Positions 11,396 to 23,154 of a stretch of DNA of 64,000 nucleotides are shown piece after piece. Below the pieces are notes generated by a model that worked only from the letters and a program-made list of their open reading frames with translations, was not told where the DNA came from and did not search any database. The translations under genes and the position numbers were made by a program. This DNA is from Ceratopteris richardii (Eukaryota; Streptophyta; Polypodiopsida; Polypodiales; Pteridaceae), in assembly GCA_020310875.1 (NCBI GenBank), contig CM035423.1:112422766-112486765 (forward strand), read 5' to 3'. Each line of letters starts with the position of its first letter. Position 1 is the first letter of the stretch.

Positions 11396-12137
11396 CAATT
11401 AAGCTATTGGATGTTTGATTTAGTTATGCATTACTTGGTGAGATATTCAGTTTCCTCTCTCAGAGATAAGCATGTTTAGGCATTCCTGAGGTGTCAAGCA
11501 TTGGCATGCGGTTAAGCATATCTCTCCCTACTTGAGTGGTACCAGACTACTTGTATTATTTTATCCCAAGGGGAAATCATTATCACCAGATTTACATGCA
11601 CTTTTTTACTCTACCCAACTTGGTTGCTATGCCACTCATGTGTTGACCAATGGTTTTTGCTTCATGCTTGGTAGCTCATCCACACATTGTTTGAGCAAGA
11701 AGTAGCCTACTATAGCCACTTCTAGTTGCGAGGTTTTGTATAGGCCACCTTTCAAAAACCATTATTAAGTTTGTGTGGCTCAGATGCCTTATGGCTGATT
11801 TGGGTGTTGGTCACTCTTCTGCCACCACCATTTTTTATGATAGTTAGAATAGGTTGGTAGTTCCAAGGAACCCTATGTTCCATCTTCACACTAATCACAT
11901 TGAGATGCACTATCATTTTGTCATGGACGAGTTCTCAAATGGAGAGATTAGTTTGGCATATGTGCCTACACAAGAGAACATTGCAAATCTTTTCACTAAG
12001 GCTTTGCCTAGGGAAAAGTTTCAAGCTTTCTGCAATGCTTTGGGCTTACTTCCTTTTGTGGATTGATATCACATAGCTTGGCACTTCCTTATACATGAGT
12101 CCTAGCTTCTTGTTCATCGCATCACTCCCAAGGGGGA
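11396..12137 (+). pseudogene. Copia family A RNase H fragment (5'-truncated)
   Basis: The fragment starts at GCTATTGGATG, which matches the family A element near 36230, and runs through the RNase H domain. The best-preserved part is 11854-12066: NPMFHLHTNHIEMHYHFV, then AYVPTQENIANLFTKALPREKF and a GLLPFVD end, the same C-terminus as in the 36241-36891 copy. Upstream parts are interrupted by stops. Everything 5' of RNase H is absent, and the join with R1 at 11395/11396 is abrupt, so this is a truncated relic. Confidence 0.85.
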
Positions 12138-12349
12138 TATAATTCGATAGTGATGTGTGTGAACACACTAGGATGGTGCAGGCACCTTTTTCCCTCTTTA
12201 GGAGGTTTTTTCCTCGGCTTGTATATATGTAGATAAATCTAAAAAGGCTACTTATTTTTGTACATTCTCTTCGTAATATAGACCATATTGTCTATTGCTC
12301 CAAGCTTCTTCTTCTTCTTTCTTGTGTTGTTTGCATGCTTCCATAGACC
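12138..12349 (+). repeat. 3' LTR of the family A fragment
   Basis: A polypurine tract AAGGGGGAT leads into sequence alignable with family A LTRs: TAGTGATGTGTGTGAACACACTAGGA, TTTAGGAGG, a TATATAT promoter region and CTCCAAGCTTCTTC. The first bases (ATAATTCGATAG) have diverged from TGTTGATATATT, and the 3' edge is approximate. Confidence 0.75.
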
Positions 12350-14469
12350 TAAAATTTCAATAGATCAATGAATCTTTGATTATAGACTATCCTTTATTCA
12401 AGGTTTTGACAAGACACCCTAGAATTCTTAGCTATAAGAATACTAAGTTCCTTATTCTAATAAGCTTGGCAACACTTTCCCTTGTCTTAAGGCCTCCCTT
12501 GGACTTATATTTGAATCTTTTTTCTTAATTTATAAGATCCATTCAGTGATATCATACAGGTAATATCTACTATTTCACTATGAGATCCACAAACTTAAAC
12601 TTTTCTTTCATAACAATACTACTAATCATTCATCTTGATCACTATCCATTATCAATTATATAGCTTTGGGTTCTCTAGGGCTCTTTCTAATATCTACTTG
12701 ACTCATAGAACCCCAAGATCTTGGAAATCTCATGTCAAATTCTTTGTTTATAGGTACCTTAGAGTCCTTTCTAAAACCTATTGATTCTCAAAAACATAAC
12801 ATCTTCAGACTCGTTCCTTTTAATATTTCTTAACTTTGGAATTCTCTTTTTAATCCTTGCTTCAATAATAAGAGTATGTTTAATCCATCCATAAGTTCTT
12901 ATAATGTCTTGAAAGAAAAATTATGAGCACTATTGCTCCGTCTTTCACATCAAGAAGTGTTTCTAGAACTCTTCCATAGTTCTTACTTTCCACCATTGAT
13001 GTAAATAAGTTAACTATTTTTAAATCAGTTTATTTTCATCTTGTTAACTTAGACAACCCAAATTTACACATTGTACTCTTAACTCTAGTGCTATTACTAG
13101 TATGCGTAGTTTCTCGTGTGTCCATTAATATACACAAAGTTACTCTTTTATTCATATACTTTGAAGCTACCCAAAGTACAAAATCTCAGCATTAATACGA
13201 TAATTTACATCATGAATGCTTGTCATCTTTTCATAGTTCAAGATAACTATTTATTTTGTCTTCAATCATACCTAGATGTCCTAAAATTCTTCTTTTGTGT
13301 CTCTTAGACATAGCTTCTTCTCTGAAGCTAGTTACTTTAACTAAAAGTTGTCTTGGAAGAAATCTTGGTTACTATGAGGATTTCATCATCCAACCATTCT
13401 CAACCTAGGGGAGAATCAAACCATTTTCTTTGACATTCACTTCCTAAAAGAAAACTCATGGTACTTTTACCACATAATTTATGTTCATCCTAAATTATCT
13501 TGGTGATAAATAAAATGGTCTTCTACAGATAGAAAATGCATCATGCACTTTAAATTTCTTGAAATCATACCATCTATATATGCATGTATGCACTCATGCA
13601 TCTTCTTTTGTACTTAAATTACTCTATAAGCTTTCAGCTATGTTTGACACATGATACTTCCTCTCAATTACAACACAATCTCTCTTTAGTTATCTCATGT
13701 CATGTAATGGCATGTGGTGACAAAACATTTGATAGCATTTACCCAAGATATGAAGCTTGAAAAAACATAACGAAAGACATAAAGCTAGTGGTGGGCAAGC
13801 CACTTTCTTAGCTCCAAAACTTGCAAACAAAAAACTTTCTCAACATGTGTTGTTGAGCACTACATGCCCTTATAACAGTCTCTCTTCTTACTCCAATAGC
13901 TACAAAAATACCTTAAAACACAAAAGAATGACTTGTGCATGCTTCTATGAACCAATATAAGTTAATGTTACTTCACATGCAAAGATGAAGTTATATCAAA
14001 ACTAAGTTTGATGCACATTCCAATGTAGCGTTCATAAGATTCAAAGAGAAATCAATGCACAGTTATAAGTTATGATGAAAAATGCATCCGAATGAATGTA
14101 CTTGAGAAAAAAAGTACGATGCAAAGATATAAGAACAAATACATTCCTACTCCTAAATAATACAAGATGTGATTAAGAACTCCTAATAATCATAAATAAA
14201 TACTTAAGTTACGTGAAAAGGGTTGCTTGCTAGTAAAAAGCCATCTAAAAGCTTATAAAGAGATGACTTAGAAAGCCTAAAATATGGCATATAACCACAC
14301 TAAAGAAAATCCTTGAAGTGTAAAGTTCATGCTAATATTTGTAGCCTCTGTGAGGAATCTATGGCCAAAACAACAGACATAGGTGGATGTGCATCATCTC
14401 TATTTGAAGAGGTATGCAAAGATTTATATTCTATGTAGGGGTATTTTGAGCTCTCATGAAACTAAGTAG
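12350..14469. other. AT-rich interval, nothing recognised
   Basis: About 2.1 kb contain no open frame with a known motif, no RNA gene and no clear repeat shared within the window. The longest frames (about 60-70 codons near 13116 and 13757) have low-complexity or unremarkable composition. Confidence 0.5.
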
Positions 14470-15354
14470 TTCATATGCACAAGAGCACATGGGCGGCTCT
14501 GCTGGGTGATTGATTTGCTGGTAGTGATAGCTCTCCTCCTCTCTAAAGCCTTGTATGCACTTGAACCTCCCTTAGAGGAGCTAACCTCTTGGGTTGAACA
14601 TGCAATTCTGTTTTTCTAGCAAAACTACCATGACTTCCATATCTACTTGGCCAAACACATTTGTGAAAAGATTCAAGAAGATGATCGAAATTTTCCCTTG
14701 TAGCTCTTCTTCTATTGTGTCTAAGAATAGTAAAAGAATAATCATCTCTTCTCTCTTTCTCTCTCTCTTTCCCAAGACGTTACCAGTAAGCTATGATATC
14801 GAATGTGAGACTCTTTTATCTCAAAGATTCTTGAAAAGAAATGGTGTGTGTGCTACTCTCCTCCCATCTTATTTATCCTCATGCTTCTATATTAGAAAGC
14901 TTTTGAAAGACACACATACTAATTGAAAGATATTGGGAAAGAGGTTAAGAAAAACCTCAAAATGGAAATGGATAATGTGATCCCATCTAGCATTGTAATC
15001 TTAGATTATTATCACCTAGGTGAACATAGGTTTAGTTCAAATTTAAATGGGAGTCAAGGTAGACATGAAAACAAAGAAGTAAACTAGGAGAAAATATATT
15101 TTTATATTTTTTTGGAAGAAGATACAATTTAGATGATTAGTAATATGAAAATGAGTGAAGTGATAGCTATAAGTGAATCCGTAAGTAAAAAATGCCATCA
15201 AATTTGCAAATATCAAGTATATGTGGTTACATGAGGAAATGTCCTTTAACCAAAAGTAGAGTAAAAAGCTCCCATGCATAGCTACTTCAGGGACACATAA
15301 GCATAAAAAACCCCTTTGAAGCAAATAATGTGAACACATACACTGAGGGGCATA
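14470..15354. other. Non-coding interval with scrambled R1-like pieces
   Basis: Around 14830-14900 the text CTACTCTCCTCCCATCTTATTTATCCTC followed by TTAGAAAGCTTTTG resembles R1 near 43287 and 9955. The rest is AT-rich. The frame at 15339-15043 on the minus strand has no motif I recognise. Confidence 0.4.
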
Positions 15355-15561
15355 TCAGCCAGCACAAGTTAATAGCCCTAAATCTTTGCGAAAAGCTTCA
15401 AATGTTTCCCATGTAAGAGCTTTGGTGAATGTTTTGGCCACCTTATCTTGTGTAGGCACATGTACCGAATCAATATCTTCAATATGAAGGTGCTCTCTAA
15501 CATAATGATAATGAGCCTAAATGTGTTTTGTGCATGCATGAAACACTAGATTTCTTGCAAA
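15355..15561 (-). pseudogene. Copia RNase H C-terminal fragment
   Basis: The minus strand encodes a copia RNase H tail: LVFHACTKHI, AHYHYVREHLHIEDID, VHVPTQDKVAKTFTKAL and ETFEAFRKDLGLL, ending at a stop at 15357-15355. It resembles but is not identical to family A. The upstream part is cut at 15561/15562, where the tandem LTR block begins. It may be the far end of the minus-strand copia whose reverse transcriptase pieces lie at 31914-32144 and 37196-37955. Confidence 0.8.
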
Positions 15562-16477
15562 TGGTATCTGATTCCTTTTGCAAAAGACCAGGGTTAGCCG
15601 GTTAGAATAAAATAACTAACTTGAACATCCTAGATAGATGTTATGTACAAGAACCTTTTCAATCTTCAAAAGATGAGAAGTCTAAGAGGATTTATTCATT
15701 TGAGTTTGCTTCAAGTTATAGCATAAATGATTTCCTGGAGTCCAGTATACTCTAGAATAGGGAAGTTAGGAATTGCTCATCAGATTGACAATTCCCAAGA
15801 ACTTTCAGTTAAAAGTCTTTGAGAAAAGTGTCCTAAGTTGGACAATTTTCATTTTGAATTTGAATTGGTGAAGTTAGTATGGTTGATTCCACCGAAATGG
15901 TAAACTTTCTCCTATACTTTACATAGGATTTTTTCAACTCATTGGGACAAAGTAGTCCTCTAGTCGGGTGAAAAAATCAAGTAACTGTTAGATAAAAGTA
16001 AACCATTGTACTGACATCTAAAGTTAGATGTATGGGACAACCAAACTTCAAGTTCTCCAAAACAAATTCAAATGATTCAAGAATTCTCAAAGTCTTGCAA
16101 GGGATAAGAATCCCACCTTCATTACTAAGCCCATGCACCAGTTATGCCTAGAAATGGACTAGTAATTTGAATCCACTTAGTTCACATGTTTGTGCCTAGA
16201 TCGCACATCCAGAAACTGTGAATTAGCCAGGGATGTCATTAGATCCACCCTCATTATTCTTCACTAGTTTGTACTTTATCCCGTTCATCAAAGTACAAAA
16301 TCAGATAGTGTTTGAATCATTTGGGAAAGGATGCCACCACAGAGATGAGACATGTTCTTCCAGTTCTAGAACATGACCATGTTCTTCGAGTTTTAGAACA
16401 TGAGGCTCGGGGGTTGCCTACAGTATGTATATAAGCTCTATTTTCGAGGACGAAAATATTTTCCAAGGGGGAAAGAA
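15562..16477 (+). repeat. Truncated 3' internal end of the LTR unit
   Basis: The 916 bases from ATGGTATCTGATTCC to the polypurine tract repeat 21778-22693 and 27996-28912 almost exactly. The upstream remainder of this internal region is missing. The join at 15561/15562 falls in copia RNase H sequence. Confidence 0.88.
16463..16477 (+). other. Polypurine tract before the first LTR
   Basis: CCAAGGGGGAAAGAA lies directly before the LTR start TGTAATAAAG. It is the plus-strand primer site of reverse transcription and is repeated before the other two LTRs (about 22679-22693 and 28898-28912). Confidence 0.85.
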
Positions 16478-16625
16478 TGTAATAAAGTAAGTCTATGATC
16501 CAAGGGTCTGGCCGGTTCAGACATATCTGAAATCGGATACCGTTTGGTCATCCGTGTGTATGACCAAAGATCTCGAGTTTAGATTTACTAGGAGGTCTTG
16601 TGCTCTTGTGAACAAGTGATCAACT

Positions 16626-16680
16626 TAGCTTAGTGGTTAAGTCTCAAGGATGTGAAGGAGGAGGTCTTGGGTTCAAACCC
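16626..16680 (+). promoter_or_regulatory. tRNA-like A box and B box inside LTR a
   Basis: TAGCTTAGTGG (16626-16636) fits the Pol III A box and GGTTCAAACCC (16670-16680) the B box. Their starts are 44 bases apart, the distance found in real tRNA genes. Both are kept in LTR b and LTR c. I see no foldable acceptor stem, so it is tRNA-derived or SINE-like rather than a tRNA gene. Function as a promoter is inferred. Confidence 0.6.
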
Positions 16681-16850
16681 CATGGGGTACATGGGGAGAG
16701 TGTTTTGCCCAAAGAGCTCTAGAGCCTTCTAGAAGCATCCACTTGAGTTAACTCGAGTTAACTGGGACACTTGGGGCACATGTAGTTACATGGCTGACAC
16801 TTGGATGGTTAGTATCCACCTGCCCAAGAAGGCAGTCCCCTGGAGAGAGC

Positions 16851-16858
16851 TATATATA
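16851..16858 (+). promoter_or_regulatory. TATA box of LTR a
   Basis: TATATATA in the context GAGAGCTATATATAGAGGC is conserved in all three LTRs (also 23067-23074 and 29286-29293). It is the likely Pol II promoter that would start the genomic transcript. Confidence 0.6.
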
Positions 16859-16925
16859 GAGGCATTTGGTTGGGAGGAGAGTCATCTCTCTAGCATGTGG
16901 TGGTTGTAATCCTTGTTATCTTGCA

Positions 16926-16938
16926 TTGGTATCAGAGC
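16926..16938 (+). other. Primer binding site of the first full unit
   Basis: TTGGTATCAGAGC directly follows LTR a and matches the initiator tRNA-Met 3' end. It recurs unchanged after LTR b at 23142-23154. After LTR c it is absent, as expected at the 3' end of an element. Confidence 0.88.
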
Positions 16939-19900
16939 TTTCATGGTGACCTTGGAGTGGGCTTCATCATCTTTCTCTCCATAGCTTCTTGCTTATTACT
17001 TTTTGCATGCATTTCGTGCCAAAATATTCATTCACGGCTATCTTGAATTGCGTGTCGAATCCATCTTGGTGGCAGCTGTCTTGTATTGCGTGCCGAATTG
17101 AGCTTGGTGGCGGCTGCTCTAGCTTCAGAAATGATTAGCAAAAGGTACGCTGCCATTATCGTTGTTGGGGCGCAAGAGACTCGAACTCAGGACCTCTAGA
17201 AGGGGCTGATTTAGACTATCCACGAGCCCACGGGCGTTACTACACCTAAAGTCGAGGGCGCTGAAGATGAATTCGAAAAGAAAAACAAGCCGCAGTATCA
17301 CATCGTCTAGAGCTTCGCGTTGCCATCTTCGGAATCGAACCCGCGTCTACGGGTGCAGCAGCTCATCTCGCAGCCAACTCGACAGCGGATTTCTTCAGAT
17401 ATGTTCATATATTACTATACATATCTTTTGTAGCCGAAGCAAAACGCTGCGGAGGTTGACCAAGGGACTCGAACCCATTACCTCCATCAGGTGTAGACAC
17501 TCTCTTAGCCACGAGAGCACTTCTCCTCTGCAGCCTTATCTGGAAGCACAGGATTTTATGTTTGAGGTTGTCGGCTTGTCTGCAAAAGAAAAGTCATGCT
17601 ATCGACAGTTGGTGTCGGTAATTGAACCGATGTCCTCCTTCTTCAGAGTGAAACGACTCACCCACGATAACCAAGCATTATTCATCTTCTCTGGTGCCGC
17701 CCCTTTTTAACAAGAGCTGTTGACGGAGGAAATACTTTCAGTTAAGCGCCGAAGAGACCTTATTTAGGCCGAAGAAAACAAAAAACTTCATCCTGTGGCA
17801 GACGCTGTGGCACACGGAGGATTCGATTTCATGCCCTCTACCTAGTTAGGCTGCTCGGAAAACCATGGAGCCTAGCGAAGTTGATGACTCCTAAACGCCG
17901 GCAGTCAGGATTTCTTTGTTTCAGGCTGAACACAGCCTTATCAAGGAGCAAAAATGCACTTATAAACTTATGTCACGCGCTCGGGGATTGACCCCGCGTG
18001 ACTTCTGTGGATGATTCATGCAACAACCGCCATGACAACCTCCAAGCGATAGCTCCAGATTCGAGGACCATATACAAGACTCGAACCCATGTGGGTATCC
18101 AGTTACAGATCTCACTCCATCCATTCCTAGAGAAGATCGGAAGTAGAGCTCTAGAGTGAAGATCCGGAGGTCTTTGGTGATCAAAGTCAAACCAACTTTG
18201 AATTCGGACCAAAAGTCTTTAGAGAGAAGCTTTTCCAAAGGATCAAGGGAAGGACGTAGCTCTATGTAAGGCTAAGTATTTTCCAAGTTATGTTTTCATT
18301 TTGATATTTGTTTGCTCGAATTAATGCTTTCATTTAGGATGCATTAATTAGGACTAAAAGCATAGTCCAATTATGATTATCTCAATATGAAAGCTAATTA
18401 GAGGACTAAACAATATTGAAATGACACAAAAGTATGTAAAGTACTTTTCAGTTTTAGTATGCAATTGAAATTTCTATTTCCATTCATGAAAAGATTATTT
18501 GTGCATAAAAGAATGTTTTATGCACATCAAGTTCACACTTGCTTGGGAAAGGTAGCTAGTTCTCCAGTTCACGCACTTGAATAAATACCTTTTGCCAGAA
18601 TAGCAAGCAGGTTGTTTTTGCATGGATGCTTGTTTGCATACCTAATAATCTCAAGATTTGCTTAAGTTCATTACACTTGCATGAACTCACATGCATTTGC
18701 ACCCAAGAATGGGCATTTGCATATATAAACATACATTTGCATGCAAGTAGATGCATGAGCATACACATGATCTTTTGGTAAGTAGCTGAATACATATATT
18801 TTCATTTCTTTCTTTTTCTAACTTGACTTAGCTAGGTGGAAAAACTAGAAAATTACCTAGTTGCAAGGATCTTGACTATCATGCAACTAAGTATCTAGTC
18901 TATTTTTGTCCCAAAAAAGTGATACATAGGTACCACTTAAGAGTCTTGAGGAAAAGAAAGCAAGTTGAAAGTAAGTATTCATAGAGCTACTTTCCAACAT
19001 GCATGCTTAGTCTAAGTTTGGGAAGAAACCTAGACATTCTTAGCAACTAAACGAGGATTTAGTTGTTTTTGGATGATCATGTTCATGCATCCAAGTAAGA
19101 TAGTTTCTGTTGAAACTTGTAAGTTCCAAAATATTTTTAGGAGATTTAATACTCATCAAATATTGATGAAAATAAGTAGAAGTATTGAACTTCTAGAATC
19201 CCTCGAACTCTAGTGTTCATAGATGTTAGTTTCCAGAAATGCATCTCAAGGCATGATGCAAGGTCTTCAATCGACGCGGAAACTTTTCAAGGAAATTTAC
19301 TTGATTCTATTTAAGCTAACTCAAGGCTTAAAAACAGAAACCAAGATAAATATGAATTGATCTTTAGGTATCAAGTAATTTCCTAAAGTCATGACAATTA
19401 ATGAAATGATTCAAATTATTTTCATTTCTAAAATAGATATATCTTAGGAAATCTCGATATTTCCTAAAGACAATTTAGGAAACAAGTTCTTTCCTAAAAG
19501 ATAAGCTTCAAGTGGTAAAGCCTTGAATCTTATAAAAATCAAGAATATCTTTTATAAGATTAAGTAAACAATTCCAAGCATTATTTGCTTGTGCAAAGTT
19601 TTCAAACATGGAGACTTTATTAAAGCACTTTTCTAAAGATAAGAAAAGTATGCATTGGTGGTCTTTAAGATAAGAAAAGCTTAAACAAGAGACCCAAGCA
19701 AAGTAATCTTTGGAAATTAAGCTATTTCCTAAAGATAAGCAAATGAAAGAGTTCAACTAACTATTTCATTAGTTAATTGAGAATTGTCTTTTGGACAAGC
19801 AAAGCCTTAAGTCTGGTCTTATCCAAAAGTCTAGAATTCCATTTGAAGATCTTTCCAGTAAAGGAGAAGATTCCAAGATGAATCATTAGACTGGAAAGCA

Positions 19901-22693
19901 AAAGATTCCAAGGTGAATCACTAGCTTAGTATTACTTGATTCCTTGGTAGGAATCAAAAACGTTCTTGAAAGAAAAAAACTCCCCAGATGTGAGACTAGC
20001 ATCTTTCAAGAGAAGTTTTATAGCAAGTAGTTCCCAGCAAATCCCTAACCACTAGTTTTGGTATTTAAGTCCCAAAGTGATATAACCTTAAGGTATATCA
20101 AAGATTCTTAGCTTTGGAATCTGAAAAGCATTAGAAAATGCTTGGACTTAAGTTGAGGGAAAGATCTCTAAAAATCCTGCAGGTAAGCAAAGAAGCTTAA
20201 GATAGTTTAAGAGATCTTAAAAGATAAAGACTAAGTCTTTATTGTTGTCACCAGGATCTACCAGACTTGATCAAACTTGGCCATGATTGTCCAAGAATGT
20301 GCGACTAGAACTACTCTATAGATTGCCCAAGTATTGGCAGTAAAAATTCCATTAGGAATGATTCACTCAAGTTCCATTTATTAAATGGAAAATTGTGAAA
20401 AAGTAAGCTGTTCCCAGTCTGAACAGAGTGAAGTAATTCCAAGTATGTAGTCTGCAACCGTGAAGACGGTACTTAAGTCTGTGGAAGGTAAAACATAAGT
20501 GTTTGCCTATCCTTAAAGGGATTTTGGTACAAATCCAGAAGCATAAGCGGATGCTCAGACTTATGGAGTAGAGAGATTCCTATAAAAGTCCTCGCCAGGA
20601 TAGGTACCTAAAAGCATTAGTAGAAAGGAATCTAAAGACAAGAAGCTAAAAGCTCTTGTTACTACGAAATTGGTCAAGGATAAACCAATTGAACTTGAAT
20701 TCAAGAAAATTCAAGTACTTGGAATTCTGATTGGTTTTCATTTGAAAACCCTAGCAAAAAAGATTGGAGATATTCTATTAAAGGTTTTCAAGTTCTCGAG
20801 GTTAAGCACAAGATCGTGAAACGATCGTGTCAAGGGATTAAAACCTAGAATATCAAGATAGAGATAGTGCCTGAAACTACGAAATTCTTGTCAAGAATTA
20901 AAGCTAGAAGGTTCTCTATCAAGAGATGTTGTAGACTTTAGGAAAAATTTCACTCACACGTCAATGTGAGTATAAAATAGGGTGGTATGGGACACCAGAT
21001 TTTATACTCAAATTGATGTAGGAAAGATGGTATGGGACATCGGACCGTGAGATGATGATTATCTTTGAGTCTTCGTTTGGATCTTGAAGTTCGGTTTGAT
21101 CTTCAAGGAAATTAAAACTTTAAAGAAGGAGTTTAAATTCAAGAAGAATCTCAAGATACTTCAAGACAACTTCAAGATCAAGGAAACTCAAGATATGAAG
21201 TAAGTAACTTCCAAGATCTTTTAAGAACACTTCAAGTTTAAGTGTTATTGATCAGAAATATTTGATAAATTTCTGAAAGAAGTTGGACTTTGATTTTGAA
21301 GTTGATCTTTTCAACTAAAGATTTAATTGACTAAGTCAAGCATCAAGTTCCTAGTGTAACTTGATAAATTCACTCTTTTGACTCAAAGAAATGCACAAGA
21401 ATTGCATTCACGATTAGGAGTCAAAAAGACTGAATGTGACCTGAACTTAGTCTCAAGTGAAGCATTATTTGAATACCAATCTCATCGACATAACCTCAGT
21501 GGGTCGACACACTGATGTTGGTTACCACACTAGAATCTTGTGGTTGGATGATGTTTTTGATTTTTCTTTGAATCTTTTTGAGAATCTAGCTTATTTCTCT
21601 TAAAGATAAAGACAATGCTTCAATATCTTGTTGAAATAGATTGTTGAGAAGTTAAAGTCCTGAGTCAACTAGAATTTGACTCATAGCAAGTTTATGTGTG
21701 TTCGAAGTTTGAATTGGTTGTACAAAGTTTTAATTATTTCTTTCCGCTTTCCAAATCTTTTGGAATTGGCTCAGACATGGTATCTGATTCCTTTTGCAAA
21801 AGACCAGGGTTAGCCGGTTAGAATAAAATAACTAACTTGAACATCCTAGATAGATGTTATGTACAAGAACCTTTTCAATCTTCAAAAGATGAGAAGTCTA
21901 AGAGGATTTATTCATTTGAGTTTGCTTCAAGTTATAGCATAAATGATTTCCTGGAGTCCAGTATACTCTAGAATAGGGAAGTTAGGAATTGCTCATCAGA
22001 TTGACAATTCCCAAGAACTTTCAGTTAAAAGTCTTTGAGAAAAGTGTCCTAAGTAGGACAATTTTCATTTTGAATTTGAATTGGTGAAGTTAGTATGGTT
22101 GATTCCACCGAAATGGTAAACTTTCTCCTATAGTTTACATAGGATTTTTTCAACTCATTGGGACAAAGTAGTCCTCTAGTCGGGTGAAAAAATCAAGTAA
22201 CTGTTAGATAAAAGTAAACCATTGTACAGACATCTAAAGTTAGATGTATGGGACAACCAAACTTAAGTTCTCCAAAACAAATTCAAATGAATCAAGAATT
22301 CTCAAAGTCTTGCAAGGGATAAGAATCCTACCTTCATTACTAAGCCCATGCACCAGTTATGCCTAGAAATGGACTAGTAATTTGAATCCACCTAGTTCAC
22401 ATGTTTGTGCCTAGATCGCACATCCAGAAACTGTGAATTAGCCAGGGATGTCATTAGATCCACCCTCATTATTCTTCACTAGTTTGTACTTTATCCCGTT
22501 CATCAAAGTACAAAATCAGATAGTGTTTTGAATCATTTGGGAAAGGATGCCACCACAGAGATGAGACATGTTCTTCCAGTTCTAGAACATGACCATGTTC
22601 TTCCAGTTTTAGAACATGAGGCTCGGGGGTTGCCTACAGTATGTATATAAGCTCTATTTTCGAGGACAAAAATATTTTCCAAGGGGGAAAGAA
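16939..22693 (+). other. Internal region, first full unit (no coding content)
   Basis: About 5.75 kb carry no recognisable gag, protease, integrase or polymerase motif in any frame. The longest frame (17267-17710, 147 codons) overlaps the antisense tRNA-like modules. In the other tandem copy its ATG has become AAG, leaving 84 codons, so it is probably not a gene. After the modules the region is AT-rich with many AAGATT/TTCAAG-type short motifs and poor strand symmetry. Confidence 0.75.
17160..18125 (-). repeat. Array of about seven antisense tRNA-like (B-box) modules, copy 1
   Basis: On the minus strand, T-arm/B-box-like cores lie at plus positions 17177-17187, 17331-17341, 17465-17475, 17618-17628, 17819-17829, 17984-17994 and 18077-18087. 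The cores at 17331 (GGTTCGATTCC) and 17465 (GGTTCGAGTCC) are perfect B boxes; the others differ by one to three bases. The 17465 module also has a good A box (TGGCTAAGAGAG) 36 bases before. Spacing is 93-201 bp and the sequences between differ, so these are not copies of one tandem unit. Complete cloverleafs are not evident. Confidence 0.6.
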
Positions 22694-23141
22694 TGTAATA
22701 AAGTAAGTCTATGATCCAAGGGTCTGGCCGGTTCAGACATATCTGAAATCGGATACCGTTTGGTCATCCGTGTGTATGACCAAAGATCTCGAGTTTAGAT
22801 TTACTAGGAGGTCTTGTGCTCTTGTGAACAAGTGATCCACTTAGCTTAGTGGTTAAGTCTCAAGGATGTGAAGGAGGAGGTCTTGGGTTCAAACCCCATG
22901 GGGTACATGGGGAGAGTGTTTTGCCCAAAGAGCTCTAGAGCCTTCTAGAAGCATCCACTTGAGTTAGCTCGAGTTAACTGGGACACTTGGGGCACATGTA
23001 GTTACATGGCTGACACTTGGATGGTTAGTATCCACCTGCCCAAGAAGGCAGTCCCCTGGAGAGAGCTATATATAGAGGCATTTGGTTGGGAGGAGAGTCA
23101 TCTCTCTAGCATGCGGTGGTCGTAATCCTTGTTATCTTGCA
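22694..23141 (+). repeat. LTR b of the tandem LTR element
   Basis: A 448-bp LTR, identical in layout to LTR a, with its own tRNA-like boxes, TATATATA (23067-23074) and a following primer site (23142-23154). It serves as the 3' LTR of one unit and the 5' LTR of the next. Confidence 0.88.
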
Positions 23142-23154
23142 TTGGTATCAGAGC

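Larger units (their letters stand above)
16478..16925 (+). repeat. LTR a of the tandem LTR element
   Basis: The 448-bp LTR runs from TGTAATAAAGTAAG to TTATCTTGCA. It contains a tRNA-like A box and B box (16626-16680) and a TATATATA box (16851-16858) about 70 bp before its end. By eye it differs from LTR b and LTR c at about four positions each. Confidence 0.88.

Noticed and set aside
15562..16925. A 1364-bp LTR starting TGGTATCTG, which repeats three times
   Set aside because: The polypurine tract CCAAGGGGGAAAGAA lies inside it at 16463-16477 and is followed by TG. The true LTR is the last 448 bp and the rest is the 3' end of the internal region.
17450..17525. A functional tRNA gene on the minus strand
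   Set aside because: A and B boxes are good, but their spacing is 36 rather than about 44 bases and no acceptor stem pairs, so only tRNA-like is claimed.
17267..17710. A 147-codon frame in the non-coding LTR unit as a possible gene
   Set aside because: Its start codon is lost in the otherwise nearly identical second unit, it overlaps the antisense tRNA-like modules, and no motif is visible.
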